DNA from: a virus
Length of the DNA stretch: 39,746 nt
Virus record (IMG/VR): IMGVR_UViG_3300017917_005083
Span: 1-39,746 of that record
Direction: 5' to 3' (one strand)
A program made the position numbers and the translations under genes. Shown here piece after piece: positions 1 to 8,480 of the stretch. Under the pieces are notes generated by a model. That model searched no databases. It was given only the letters and a program-made list of their open reading frames with translations, and was not told where the DNA came from. Each line of letters begins with the position of its first letter. Position 1 is the first letter of the stretch.

Positions 1-2
1 TA

Positions 3-575
3 AGTGAATTAAGAACACAATTGGTAGCAGATTCACCTGACATATTTGGATCAAAAGATGTCGGAGAAGGTAGGTTTGGAGAAACATCAACAATAGAAAG
101 CGAAGCATATGATCATGTATTTGACTTGTGCAATCCAAAATTTCCTTTGCCTAAACCAACACTTTATGATATGTTTATTAAAGTAGAAGAAATATGGGAT
201 CTGCATAAATCAGTTTATAGTAATGATACCTATGCAACTGATGATGATGAAATTTCTTCTTCTGGTTCATCTGGATTTGATGAAGATACATATGCAACTA
301 ATGATGATGATGATGATGAAACTTCTTCTTCTGGTTCATCTGGATTTGATGAAGATGATAATAAAATAAAAGTTGATTTATCAGACCCTGACATATTGGA
401 TAAAATAGATTATGCTCAAAATATAACATCTGTGAATGGAGATAATTTAATTGAACTAATTCAACGAGGACATTTACCTGATCCAAACAAGATGGATTAT
501 GAAGAATGGAAAAATGCATTTCAATCTGCTTGGTCATCTTACTTTAGACAAAACAATCAAAGACTGGGTTACTAA
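3..575 (+). CDS. Acidic low-complexity protein, 5' end outside window
   Basis: The frame is open from the left edge of the window, so the true start lies upstream and only the C-terminal part is seen. A TTG at 21 is the first possible start but has no ribosome site. The protein has a KDVGEG motif shared with the next gene, a duplicated Ser/Asp-rich segment (YAT-Dn-SSSGSSGFDED) and a C-terminal segment (GDNLIELIQRGHLPDP, then a Trp) that resembles a segment of the downstream 1004-residue protein. That segment has the look of a small helix-turn-helix or excisionase-like fold, but this is only a pattern guess. Poly-Asp linkers, shared modules and position next to a giant protein suggest a virion or assembly protein. 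No family is recognised. Confidence 0.6.
   Translation, partial: SELRTQLVADSPDIFGSKDVGEGRFGETSTIESEAYDHVFDLCNPKFPLPKPTLYDMFIKVEEIWDLHKSVYSNDTYATDDDEISSSGSSGFDEDTYATNDDDDDETSSSGSSGFDEDDNKIKVDLSDPDILDKIDYAQNITSVNGDNLIELIQRGHLPDPNKMDYEEWKNAFQSAWSSYFRQNNQRLGY
225..353 (+). repeat. In-frame tandem duplication with (GAT)n tract
   Basis: Two copies of the same segment lie head to tail: 225-284 (60 bases) and 285-353 (69 bases). They differ mainly by three extra GAT codons in the second copy, the signature of slippage in a trinucleotide run. Each copy encodes DTYAT, then Asp residues, then SSSGSSGFDE. The reading frame is preserved, so the array acts as an expandable acidic linker. Confidence 0.9.
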
Positions 576-666
576 CTTAAAAATATATTGTTAAAAAAAA
601 TTATGTTTGCAAATTTAATAATTTAAAAGTTTTAGAAATATATAATTTATACTTTGGAAATAAAAT

Positions 667-3600
667 ATGTTTGCAAGATATGTTTTTTTTGAACAAATGG
701 CCTCAGATTTACTTGATGCATATATCAAGAAACAATCATTAAAGCCAATACTTGAAAAATATATAAAAAAAGATAATTATTTAATTGAAAACTTCGATAA
801 AATTATAGATAATGCAGCAGAAAAAATTAGAAATGCATTACAAAATATAATTTCAATATTTCCACCAGCAAAAAATTATAAAGAAATTGTTGTAAGATTA
901 GCAAAAATACTTAAAAAAAGTTATGCCAAAAGATTACAGGAAGAAGAAAGTTTTTGGTCAAATCTAAGGGATAAGCATATTATTACTCCTGAAATGCAAA
1001 AAAAACGACCTTGGCATCCAATTGATACTCCTCGTAAACAACCAAATACAAACTCTGATACTGCTCCAAAACCTGATACTGCTCCTGCTAAAGATACTCC
1101 ACCAGCAACCAAGCAAGCTGATACAGATAATGATGATCGAGATTTTGATACACCGCTAGGTTATGATACACCGATAGGTTATAATAAAAAACAGGCTGCT
1201 GCAGAATTAAAACTTACTGTAGCAGAATTTGACAAATTACTTGAAAAACACAATTTTGATTTTAAAAATGAGACGCATTTTCTTGACTTTGAATTAGATC
1301 AAGTTAGAGAAAAAATGAAAAATGGTGCTGAATCTATTAATGATGATGATGATGATGATGAAACTTCAACGTCTTTAGATAGGGATAGTTATTATGATTA
1401 TATTTATGATGAAAGGATAAATGACGTTGCGACTACAACAGGTTGGGATAGAAAGTATATACAAAAATTAATAGATGAACGTAAATTACCAAATCCAAAA
1501 AATTTTCTTGATAATCAATGGAAAGAAGTGATACTTAAATTTTATCGAGATAATAAAATTAAATATGAAAACTTCGACTATTATAATAAATCAAAAATAA
1601 ATAATTATTTTTATTCAAAAAATATCAGAACATTTAAGAATTTTATAGTGAATGAAGAAAAATCGAATAAAAAATTTAATCGTATATTTCATGAAGTTAT
1701 AAGATCAAAATTAAGTACCGATAGTAAAATTAAAATTTTGTTTAATAATTTTTTTGTTGAAACTAATATGAGTCAAGATGAAAGATACAATAAAGCTTTT
1801 GGAATGCAATCAAAATATATGCCAATGTTAATTCAAAACATATTGAAAAAATTTTTAACTGAAATAGAAAAAGAAGCACAAAAAGTGGATGTTAATGAAC
1901 CAAATAATAAATACTTTGATACAATAGTTAATAATATAAAAGCCAATATTAATCAAATGATTAGCCAAGCTCAAAATGCAACAAATTCAGAAAAACTTAT
2001 AAAAAAATTAATTAAACCTGATCAAATTATTCACAAAGACGACAAAAAAAAGGGAATAATAGACAGTTTGCTTGGTAAAGAAACGCAGTATGAAAAACAA
2101 AGCAGATATAATTTTCTTAAAGATTTACGAGATTATGCTAAAATTGTAGGAATAGATACTAATAATATTAAAAAAGTCTCAATAAATACTTTGAATGATC
2201 TACAAAATAAATTACAAGAAAAATATAAAGAAAATCCAACAGCAATTAACTCATTATTGCAATGGAAAAAAACAAATGAAAAATATTTTACACCAAATGG
2301 TATTAAAAAATTAGCAGCATCAATTCAAAGCGATTATAGAGGATGGTTAGGCAGCAACTTAAATAAAGTTATAGGTTCACCAACGGCTATAATTACAGCT
2401 TTAGTTCTTTTAGGTGGTGCATTAGCTGGAGGAAATCAGATATATAAAGCCAATTATATTAAGTCTGGTTTAAATGATGCAAAAGCCATTATGACTGCTG
2501 TAGCACAAGATACAACTACCCCAACGCCTGATGATTTAGTTGTAAAGCCAGACACATCTACACCAGCAACAGGAGAAGCGCAGCCACAACAAGATACTGC
2601 TCAGAAAAATACTGCTCAGAAAGATACTGATCAAACAAAGCCTGCGGATTCAGAACAGTCTAAAAAGTTTACACAAGATGATATCAAAAACTATTACGAG
2701 AAGGGTGCTGAATTTGCTAAAAAGACCGGCGAAGGTTTTGCACAATTTGTTAAAACAGCGGAAAATTTAAAGCAACAAAATGATGCAAATAAAGAAACCC
2801 AAGAAAAAGATGATGCTAAAGATGTAGGAGAAGGATTGACGAAAGGTGATCTTAAGAAAATGAGTTTTTATGAGATAGAAAAGAAATTTAAAGATAATAA
2901 AGATGTGCTAAAAAACATGATACAACAAAAAATAGATGCTGAAGGAGGTTTTGATTGGGTCGCTCAAGATCAAACAAAATTAGGAAACATTTCAAACATC
3001 CAAACTGATAATGATATATCTATCATATCCGCAGAAAAAGCAAATGAATTGCTTAAAAATCCCAAATTCCAAGGCGAATATAATCAAGAAAAATTAAAAA
3101 ACATTATAAAGCAAGCCACAACGAAAGATTTAAAAAAACAAAATGATGCAAGTAAAGAAAACCAAGAAAAAGATGATGCTAAAGATGTAGGAGAAGGGCG
3201 TGGTTATAAGTCAGATAAACTTAAAATGTATCTGCAAGATTTCGCTAAACTGCATATTAAAAAGCAAGATTTTCGTGATGAGCGAACTGGTAAAATCATA
3301 GCTACTGATATTGGAATAGAAAAAGGTTATGGTTTTAATGAAATTGGAGGCCATTCTAGTTATAGTATTGTCTCCAAAGCATATAATGTAGCAAAAGGCG
3401 AAGGGAAAGTAACTGGTGCGGATTTGTGTAAGGCTATTGAGGATATTAGAGATAGTTTACCAGATGCATATGCATCCGGCAGCGACACAAAAATATACAC
3501 CTTAAAAGATGGTATAATGCTTAAATTAATTAACAACACTGATTTAAAAACTGTTACTCCCGATCAGGCAAAAAATATTATCAAGCATGTGACAAACCCA

Positions 3601-3681
3601 GAAAAAATACCCCAAAATCTTAAGCCGTATGATATCGAAGGAGTATATAATGAAATTATAAAAATATCACAAAAAAATTAA
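667..3681 (+). CDS. Giant modular acidic/charged protein, probable virion protein
   Basis: This 1004-residue protein has no family I recognise. Visible parts: a helical N-terminus; a Thr/Pro/Asp-rich linker around residues 120-170; two helix-turn-helix-like segments near residues 172-215 and 251-290, the second ending in LPNP as in the preceding gene; a long charged helical region; one hydrophobic segment near residues 570-595 (GSPTAIITALVLLGGALAGG) that could span or insert in a membrane; then a second low-complexity linker and duplicated modules. The phrase EKDDAKDVGEG occurs twice, 121 residues apart, and the last two modules look like diverged copies. The ATG at 667 has a weak GGA upstream; an ATG at 697 is an alternative. 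The VGE-G sites resemble prohead-protease cleavage sites, so processing in the capsid is possible. Confidence 0.75.
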   Translation: MFARYVFFEQMASDLLDAYIKKQSLKPILEKYIKKDNYLIENFDKIIDNAAEKIRNALQNIISIFPPAKNYKEIVVRLAKILKKSYAKRLQEEESFWSNLRDKHIITPEMQKKRPWHPIDTPRKQPNTNSDTAPKPDTAPAKDTPPATKQADTDNDDRDFDTPLGYDTPIGYNKKQAAAELKLTVAEFDKLLEKHNFDFKNETHFLDFELDQVREKMKNGAESINDDDDDDETSTSLDRDSYYDYIYDERINDVATTTGWDRKYIQKLIDERKLPNPKNFLDNQWKEVILKFYRDNKIKYENFDYYNKSKINNYFYSKNIRTFKNFIVNEEKSNKKFNRIFHEVIRSKLSTDSKIKILFNNFFVETNMSQDERYNKAFGMQSKYMPMLIQNILKKFLTEIEKEAQKVDVNEPNNKYFDTIVNNIKANINQMISQAQNATNSEKLIKKLIKPDQIIHKDDKKKGIIDSLLGKETQYEKQSRYNFLKDLRDYAKIVGIDTNNIKKVSINTLNDLQNKLQEKYKENPTAINSLLQWKKTNEKYFTPNGIKKLAASIQSDYRGWLGSNLNKVIGSPTAIITALVLLGGALAGGNQIYKANYIKSGLNDAKAIMTAVAQDTTTPTPDDLVVKPDTSTPATGEAQPQQDTAQKNTAQKDTDQTKPADSEQSKKFTQDDIKNYYEKGAEFAKKTGEGFAQFVKTAENLKQQNDANKETQEKDDAKDVGEGLTKGDLKKMSFYEIEKKFKDNKDVLKNMIQQKIDAEGGFDWVAQDQTKLGNISNIQTDNDISIISAEKANELLKNPKFQGEYNQEKLKNIIKQATTKDLKKQNDASKENQEKDDAKDVGEGRGYKSDKLKMYLQDFAKLHIKKQDFRDERTGKIIATDIGIEKGYGFNEIGGHSSYSIVSKAYNVAKGEGKVTGADLCKAIEDIRDSLPDAYASGSDTKIYTLKDGIMLKLINNTDLKTVTPDQAKNIIKHVTNPEKIPQNLKPYDIEGVYNEIIKISQKN
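2767..3197 (+). repeat. Direct repeat pair encoding the KDVGEG linker
   Basis: Two 68-base copies lie at 2767-2834 and 3130-3197, exactly 363 bases apart and in frame, with only a few mismatches. Both encode KQNDAxKExQEKDDAKDVGEG. The repeat brackets a 121-residue module and its second copy starts the C-terminal module, consistent with module duplication inside the giant protein. Confidence 0.9.
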
Positions 3682-3690
3682 TATGTGATT

Positions 3691-3718
3691 AGAAGATCTG
3701 TGTTATCCCTAATCTTCT
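3691..3718 (+). terminator. Weak stem-loop after the giant gene
   Basis: AGAAGAT (3691-3697) pairs with ATCTTCT (3712-3718) around a 14-base loop, ten bases after the stop codon of the giant gene. There is no clear T run after it, so terminator function is doubtful; it may mark the 3' end of the transcript. Confidence 0.25.
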
Positions 3719-3762
3719 TAATGTGTTCCACAGTCGTATCGTTGTGTCTTAAGGATGTCCCG

Positions 3763-3795
3763 TTCCAAGGCAAATATAATCAAGAAAAATTAAAA
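3763..3795 (+). repeat. Displaced copy of a segment of the giant gene
   Basis: These 33 bases match 3067-3099, inside the giant gene, with one mismatch. They lie 81 bases beyond that gene's stop codon but in the same reading frame, and read FQGKYNQEKLK followed by TAA. The intervening codons after the first stop stay open, including an ATG at 3721. This looks like the remnant of a longer gene end, or of an extra module, cut off by an in-frame stop or recombination. Confidence 0.7.
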
Positions 3796-3799
3796 TAAT

Positions 3800-5131
3800 T
3801 TAATTTACAAATTTGCTTGTTGAAAACCCTTCAACAAGATCAACAAGAACTACACGCTTTGCATATTGTGAACCGTGTAGTTCTTTATTTTTATAATCAC
3901 TTCCTTTTACATACACATCAGGTTTAATTACAGACAAAATATTTTCTGGTGTATCTTCATCAAAAACTAAAATAAAATCAACAAATTCTATGGATTTCAA
4001 AACTTCTATACGAGACTCAAGTGGCAATATTGGTCTTGTCGTTCCTTTATTTCTCTTAATACTTGCATCTGAATTAATCGCAACACATAATTTATCCCCA
4101 TATTTTTTTGCTTCTTTGAGTGAATGAATGTGTCCTTTGTGCATAACATCAAAACATCCATTTGTCATTGCTAGTTTAAAATTTCTCATCGCAAGGAATA
4201 AAGGATTTGAAATAATTTTACTTTCAATATAGAAATCAGAAATACATAATGGTTGATTATATTTTCTTGAAACATAAATTCTTCCAGCCTTAAAAGCAAA
4301 CTTGAGAGATTGTTCTAAGGAAAATGAATTACCTAAACCCAAAGCTAGAAAACTCATAAAACAATCGCCAGCACCAATCACGCTTTCTGGTTTCTCGATT
4401 TTATTTGTCGGCAAAACTTTTATGTAACCTTCTTCATCATTCCAACCATATACTCCTTCGCCTGACTTTGTTATAATAACATTTTTGCAATTTATATTTT
4501 TAACTATTTTATTGATCTGCTTGGTAATATCTGTTTCGCCAGTAAGTTTACAAGCTTCATTATAATTAGGTTTGAATACAGTACAATTTCTCCATTTGCT
4601 CATATCATTTTTGGGGTCAACAAGAGATATATAGTCATCTGTAATTTTAATTTTTTTATTAAATAATCCTTTATCATAATCAGAAAAGATAACTACATCA
4701 CTTTCTGGAATCTTTATATTTTTTATAATGTTGTTGATATTGTTCAAACCATAATTTGTACTTTCAACATCCCATCTCATAATTGGATGGTCATCATGAT
4801 AAAATCTTTTCTTTACAGGAACATGACATGGATCTACAAAAAGTGAATAATCTGTATTTACTTTTTCTTTTTGAGTTATTTCTTTGGCATAAAAATTTAA
4901 TATTGAAATCAGATTTGTGTTAGTGTTTAAATATTTAAATTGAGTTGCAACATTTGAAGCTCCACCACATACGGTTTTGTAAGGACTTGAATTATATGAT
5001 CTCATTACAGGAATAGGAAACTCAGGACTAACTCTTGAAACATTTGTGCTATAATATTCATCAATTAAAGTGTCTCCAACAACTGTAACACTCAATTTTC
5101 TATTAAATATTGAATTAAATAATTCGTCCAT
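3800..5131 (-). CDS. hldE: Bifunctional HldE-like heptose kinase / adenylyltransferase
   Basis: The 443-residue protein has both halves of HldE, which makes ADP-heptose by phosphorylating heptose-7-phosphate at C1 and then adenylylating it. The N-terminal PfkB/ribokinase half shows GGASNVA near residues 56-62 and the catalytic GAGD at 253-256. The C-terminal nucleotidyltransferase half shows TNGCFDVMHKGH with the HxGH signature at 331-334, and STSK near the end. Length is close to that of bacterial HldE (about 480). An upstream extension is open but runs over the oppositely oriented neighbour, so I chose MDELF. The gene is isolated on the minus strand between structural genes, which suggests a later insertion. 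It could supply donor sugar to the GT9 enzyme at 12068. The exact sugar substrate is inferred. Confidence 0.9.
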   Translation of the reverse strand: MDELFNSIFNRKLSVTVVGDTLIDEYYSTNVSRVSPEFPIPVMRSYNSSPYKTVCGGASNVATQFKYLNTNTNLISILNFYAKEITQKEKVNTDYSLFVDPCHVPVKKRFYHDDHPIMRWDVESTNYGLNNINNIIKNIKIPESDVVIFSDYDKGLFNKKIKITDDYISLVDPKNDMSKWRNCTVFKPNYNEACKLTGETDITKQINKIVKNINCKNVIITKSGEGVYGWNDEEGYIKVLPTNKIEKPESVIGAGDCFMSFLALGLGNSFSLEQSLKFAFKAGRIYVSRKYNQPLCISDFYIESKIISNPLFLAMRNFKLAMTNGCFDVMHKGHIHSLKEAKKYGDKLCVAINSDASIKRNKGTTRPILPLESRIEVLKSIEFVDFILVFDEDTPENILSVIKPDVYVKGSDYKNKELHGSQYAKRVVLVDLVEGFSTSKFVN

Positions 5132-5133
5132 GA

Positions 5134-5141
5134 TATAAATA
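5134..5141 (+). promoter_or_regulatory. TATAAATA late-promoter-like box
   Basis: This is a perfect match to the T4 late promoter core TATAAATA, 18 bases before the ATG at 5160, with a GAGG ribosome site between. A sigma-like protein is encoded at 31646 in this window, which would fit phage-directed late transcription. Confidence 0.5.
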
Positions 5142-5159
5142 TAGTAGAGGAAAACGCAA

Positions 5160-6428
5160 ATGAACAACTTTTTTAATTGTGAAAAATCAATTGTAAAAAG
5201 AGATTTTTTAAAATTTCTTGAAGAAAAAAGAATAAATCCATCAGATTTAATTTCTTTATCATTTAAAATCAAAAAAATGACTCTAAATGAAGGGTTTGCA
5301 AGCGGATTAGGTGGTGCATTTAGAGGTATGTATCATGGTTTTGTAGCTGGATTAGGAACCAGCAACATCAATTACGGTGTTAGAACTCTACGAAAACAAT
5401 TAGATTTAGCTTATGAAAAGTTTTTAGACAGTCTTATTGGAATTTATGGTAACGAACCGAGAGCAGTAAGAATAGTTTCAGAATTACGAAGAAACGCTGA
5501 TGATGATATTGATGAAAAACTATTTGGTATGCAGAAAAAACAACCTATGCCTGAAGAACCTCAACCTGAAAAGAAAAATAAAGCACCATTACCAAGTAGG
5601 CCTGGCATTCCTGAAGAAGATAAAGAGTCTGGAAAAAATAAAGCCAGTGGTGAAGATTCGGGCAGTGGTGAAGATTCTGGCAGTGATGATGATTCGGGCA
5701 GTGATGATGATCTAGTTGGCACAGAACCAGATTCAGATGGTGATAAAAAAGAGAATAGTGATGAAAATGATAATGATTTTGAAAGTGCTGACCCTGATGA
5801 TAGTGAAGTGGATGAAGACAAATCTGAACAAATTTCAGAAATTTACAGACATGTTGCCAAAAATAAATCTAATATAATTAAAGATGCAATTGTAAGTGAA
5901 TTATCAGATTCTGGTTGTGCAAAAAGCGATACTCTTGAATTATTAGTAATAGCAATAAATAATAAGGTGGATCAAAAAGATTTTTTAACTAAATTATTTG
6001 CTATTTTAACAGACTTAGAAATAGACTACCACACAAAAAATAACGCACCATGTAAACAAAAAATCACAGATGCAAAACATTCAATTTCAGACCAAGCTAA
6101 AAGAATTCAAAGTTCAAGTCACAAAGGATCTGAGGTTGCTCCTGAAGATTATACACAAAAAATAACCTTAATTAAAAACAAATTTGCTAAACAAGTTTTT
6201 TACGATGAAGACAAATTTTCAAATGAACCAGTCATTGCAAACTTTTTTAACGAAAATTTTAGAAGAATATTTGCCGGAATTGCTGGAGTATCACCAGGCT
6301 CTATTAGAATGAAAGACGAAACTTTAATGGGAAGTGATGTTTATGTAAAAATTATAAATGAAGAAGGAAATTTTATAATTTTAAATAAACAAGATATGAT
6401 GAAAATAGCTGCTCATGAGGGATATTAA
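5160..6428 (+). CDS. Acidic Ser/Asp-repeat protein, probable virion protein
   Basis: This 422-residue protein is not recognised. The N-terminus has a glycine-rich amphipathic stretch (GLGGAFRGMYHGFVAGLG, near residues 48-65) that could contact membrane. A long disordered acidic linker follows, with SGSDDD repeats around residues 160-220, then a predicted folded C-terminal half. A GAGG lies suitably before the ATG at 5160; an internal ATG at 5277 (MTLNEGF) is an alternative. Like the two genes before it, it combines folded segments with Asp/Ser-rich spacers. I infer a late structural or internal protein. Confidence 0.7.
   Translation: MNNFFNCEKSIVKRDFLKFLEEKRINPSDLISLSFKIKKMTLNEGFASGLGGAFRGMYHGFVAGLGTSNINYGVRTLRKQLDLAYEKFLDSLIGIYGNEPRAVRIVSELRRNADDDIDEKLFGMQKKQPMPEEPQPEKKNKAPLPSRPGIPEEDKESGKNKASGEDSGSGEDSGSDDDSGSDDDLVGTEPDSDGDKKENSDENDNDFESADPDDSEVDEDKSEQISEIYRHVAKNKSNIIKDAIVSELSDSGCAKSDTLELLVIAINNKVDQKDFLTKLFAILTDLEIDYHTKNNAPCKQKITDAKHSISDQAKRIQSSSHKGSEVAPEDYTQKITLIKNKFAKQVFYDEDKFSNEPVIANFFNENFRRIFAGIAGVSPGSIRMKDETLMGSDVYVKIINEEGNFIILNKQDMMKIAAHEGY
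5646..5711 (+). repeat. 18-base tandem repeats encoding SG(E/D)D
   Basis: Three full 18-base units (5646-5663, 5664-5681, 5682-5699) and a partial fourth (5700-5711) lie in tandem and in frame. They encode SGEDSG or SDDDSG and form part of the acidic linker of the 422-residue protein. Confidence 0.85.
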
Positions 6429-6442
6429 TAATTTTCACACTG

Positions 6443-6450
6443 ATATAAAT
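6443..6450 (+). promoter_or_regulatory. TATAAATT late-promoter-like box
   Basis: A TATAAATT box follows GA in the same context as the box at 5134 (TGATATAAAT in both), and is followed by TGAGG, a good ribosome site for the ATG at 6462. It probably drives the operon that runs to 9688. Confidence 0.4.
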
Positions 6451-6461
6451 TGAGGTAATTT

Positions 6462-7181
6462 ATGAAAACATTTTATGCTCTAGTGTTATGTGCCTTTATT
6501 TTTTCAAACACCTTGCTCTCCCAAGAACTATTGCCTACAAATGCCCCACTACCTATTACTGGGGTACTGAATAAAACTGATGGGCTTGAACTTCCAGAAC
6601 CCACAAATGTAGACAATACAGAGGGATTCGTTTTAGTACAAGCAAAATCTTTAGGTAAGGTCAAGTGGTTAGTTGTCAGCAGTAGTAAAGTTAAATATGT
6701 TGCAAATGATGACACAAACAGTCTAATTGTTGCCGTGCCTCAAACTGGTAAAGTCAATATTTTTGCAGTTGCTTTGCTCAAAGATAAATTGACTGAATTC
6801 GTTCAGACTACAATAAGTGTTAATGAATCTAAAGTTGATGATTCTAATGTTAATCCTAAACCTAAACCAACACCTGCTTACAAAGAAAATTTGCATATTA
6901 CATTTTTGTTTGACTTTAATGACAGTAATACAGATATTGCAAGTATAGTGAATTCAAAATCAATACGAGATACAATAACCTCATTAAAAAGTTACTTCAA
7001 GGTATATGATATTTCAAGTAATATCGTAAAAAGTAAAAAACTTGACTCATTGCTTAAAGAAACAGGCAATACACTTTTCATTGTACAAGCATCTGATGGA
7101 ACTGTACTTCATTACAGTGCCATACCTAAAACTGAAAATGAAGTTTTAGAAGTTATCAAAAAAATCACCAAAGGAGAGTAA
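6462..7181 (+). CDS. Exported protein with signal peptide and two small domains
   Basis: The 239-residue product starts with MKTFYALVLCAFIFSNTLLSQ, a typical signal peptide with Lys, a hydrophobic core and a probable cleavage near residue 20. A beta-rich segment (about residues 45-120, with KWLVVSSSKVKYV and an alternating pattern) looks like a small immunoglobulin-like domain. A Lys/Pro-rich linker follows, then an alpha/beta C-terminal segment (about 140-239). No catalytic residues are recognised. The ATG has TGAGG upstream. It is the first gene of a tight operon with the protease gene two bases downstream, so it may act in the periplasm or envelope with it. Confidence 0.75.
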   Translation: MKTFYALVLCAFIFSNTLLSQELLPTNAPLPITGVLNKTDGLELPEPTNVDNTEGFVLVQAKSLGKVKWLVVSSSKVKYVANDDTNSLIVAVPQTGKVNIFAVALLKDKLTEFVQTTISVNESKVDDSNVNPKPKPTPAYKENLHITFLFDFNDSNTDIASIVNSKSIRDTITSLKSYFKVYDISSNIVKSKKLDSLLKETGNTLFIVQASDGTVLHYSAIPKTENEVLEVIKKITKGE

Positions 7182-7182
7182 C

Positions 7183-7989
7183 ATGAGTTTTCCTTCAATA
7201 TATTTTGATGGCTATTATAGAGTTCTATCTCATAAACTAAGTCCAGAAGATACTAATATTCCGTATTTCGCATCGGCAAACTTTGCTGCTGCTCCAGAAC
7301 TTAAAGAAATTGATATGTCCTGGCAAAGTCACAGAATTCTGAATCAAAAGAATACTAGTTCTTGTGTGGCTCATGCTACTACTACTGGCATGGAGATTTT
7401 GTATAAGCAAAGACAAAATGTGAACGAAGATTTTAATCCATTTTTTATGTATGCGCTTATCAATGGCGGATCTGACGAGGGTGCATACATATCAGACGCT
7501 ATGGATGCAGCTATGAAATTTGGAATCTGCGAAAAAGATGCTATTCAATCAGATAGAGTGCTTTATAAAAATCAACTATCAAAAACATCTTACGAAAACG
7601 CATCCAGATTTAAATTGGAAAAAGCATATAGATGCACAACTTTTGATCAAGTTTGCCAAGCATTAAATCTAGGATTTGTAGTCAACATAGGAATTCTTGT
7701 GGGTAGTAATTTTGCTAGAGTTGATTCTGATGGGATCGCGCCTTTACCAAATGGTGGAGGTGGTGGTCACTCTATGCTTGCATGTGGGCTTAAAAAGCAT
7801 AGTAAATATGGATGGCTCGTAAAATTACAAAATAGTTGGGGTGAAAATTTTGGTCAAAAAGGTTATTGCTTTGTGAGAAAAGAACATTTTGAATACTATA
7901 GTAAATTAGACTGTTTTGCTTTCCAAGGTGTAATTGATGATCCGAAAGATCCAATTCCACAAGATGATGTTCCTACTGTAAAGGTGTAA
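7183..7989 (+). CDS. Papain-like (C1A) cysteine protease
   Basis: The 268-residue protein carries the catalytic elements of papain-family cysteine proteases: Cys61 in NTSSCVAHA, His196 in GGGGHSMLACG and Asn217 in QNSWGENFG. No prodomain inhibitor and no signal peptide are visible, so it is shorter than secreted cathepsins. A ribosome site AAGGAG lies 5 bases before the ATG. It sits two bases after an exported protein gene and is followed by a hydrophobic helical protein and a haem-binding-type protein. It could process virion proteins, attack host proteins or help lysis; the sequence does not decide. Confidence 0.88.
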   Translation: MSFPSIYFDGYYRVLSHKLSPEDTNIPYFASANFAAAPELKEIDMSWQSHRILNQKNTSSCVAHATTTGMEILYKQRQNVNEDFNPFFMYALINGGSDEGAYISDAMDAAMKFGICEKDAIQSDRVLYKNQLSKTSYENASRFKLEKAYRCTTFDQVCQALNLGFVVNIGILVGSNFARVDSDGIAPLPNGGGGGHSMLACGLKKHSKYGWLVKLQNSWGENFGQKGYCFVRKEHFEYYSKLDCFAFQGVIDDPKDPIPQDDVPTVKV

Positions 7990-7991
7990 TC

Positions 7992-8480
7992 ATGGAAAAA
8001 TACGAGCGTTATAATATGTTCGGTGCTGATACCATTGATTCAGAAGATGCAACAAATTTAAAAGATGAAGCGATTAGAATGGGTGCTTCTCCTGAATTTG
8101 TTGCAGAAGCTCTTCAAAAGTATGGCCCTGATGTTCTTTCAACTGTTACAGAAGGATTGAGGAATGGTTTTTCAATTTCCTTTATCCTTGAAAGTTTTAG
8201 ACTATTTGGCCCTTTTGTTATGGATTTCTTTATTTCACTGCTTTCAAAAAATAAGATGGCTGTAAATCTGCAAGAGCAACAGCAACAATTTGGCATGACC
8301 AAGATGGATAAAGAAGTCTTGGAAGCATTGGTTTTAGACGCAAATAACGATAAGATAAGCAGTAATTTACTTAAAGTTGTTGTTGAAAAGCTACTTCCTT
8401 TTATCTTTGAAAAGTATGGACCTAAGATTATTGATGCTTTGATTGATGCGATTGAAAAGGCAATTGACGAGGACAAGTAA
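7992..8480 (+). CDS. Helical hydrophobic protein of the protease operon
   Basis: The 162-residue protein is not recognised. It is mostly predicted helix, with a strongly hydrophobic stretch near residues 66-84 (FRLFGPFVMDFFISLL) and an amphipathic C-terminal helix pair (PFIFEKYGPKIIDALIDAIEK). No signal peptide. It may associate with membrane. It starts two bases after the protease gene stops, and the next gene starts immediately after it, so the four genes are probably made together. Confidence 0.7.
   Translation: MEKYERYNMFGADTIDSEDATNLKDEAIRMGASPEFVAEALQKYGPDVLSTVTEGLRNGFSISFILESFRLFGPFVMDFFISLLSKNKMAVNLQEQQQQFGMTKMDKEVLEALVLDANNDKISSNLLKVVVEKLLPFIFEKYGPKIIDALIDAIEKAIDEDK

Noticed and set aside
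298-537. Minus-strand open frame ending in a run of His codons
   Set aside because: It is the antisense of the GAT repeats of the first gene and has no ribosome site; the His run is only the reverse of Asp codons.
5132-5272. N-terminal extension of the HldE-like protein
   Set aside because: It would overlap the start of the opposite gene at 5160 and adds a segment unlike any HldE; MDELF at 5131 fits the family.
5561-5821. Minus-strand Ser-rich open frame
   Set aside because: It mirrors the Asp/Ser repeat linker of the gene at 5160 and has no start signal.
6462-6525. MKTF start of the exported protein as a capsid-targeting leader
   Set aside because: What follows is a hydrophobic signal-peptide core, not the acidic amphipathic leader.
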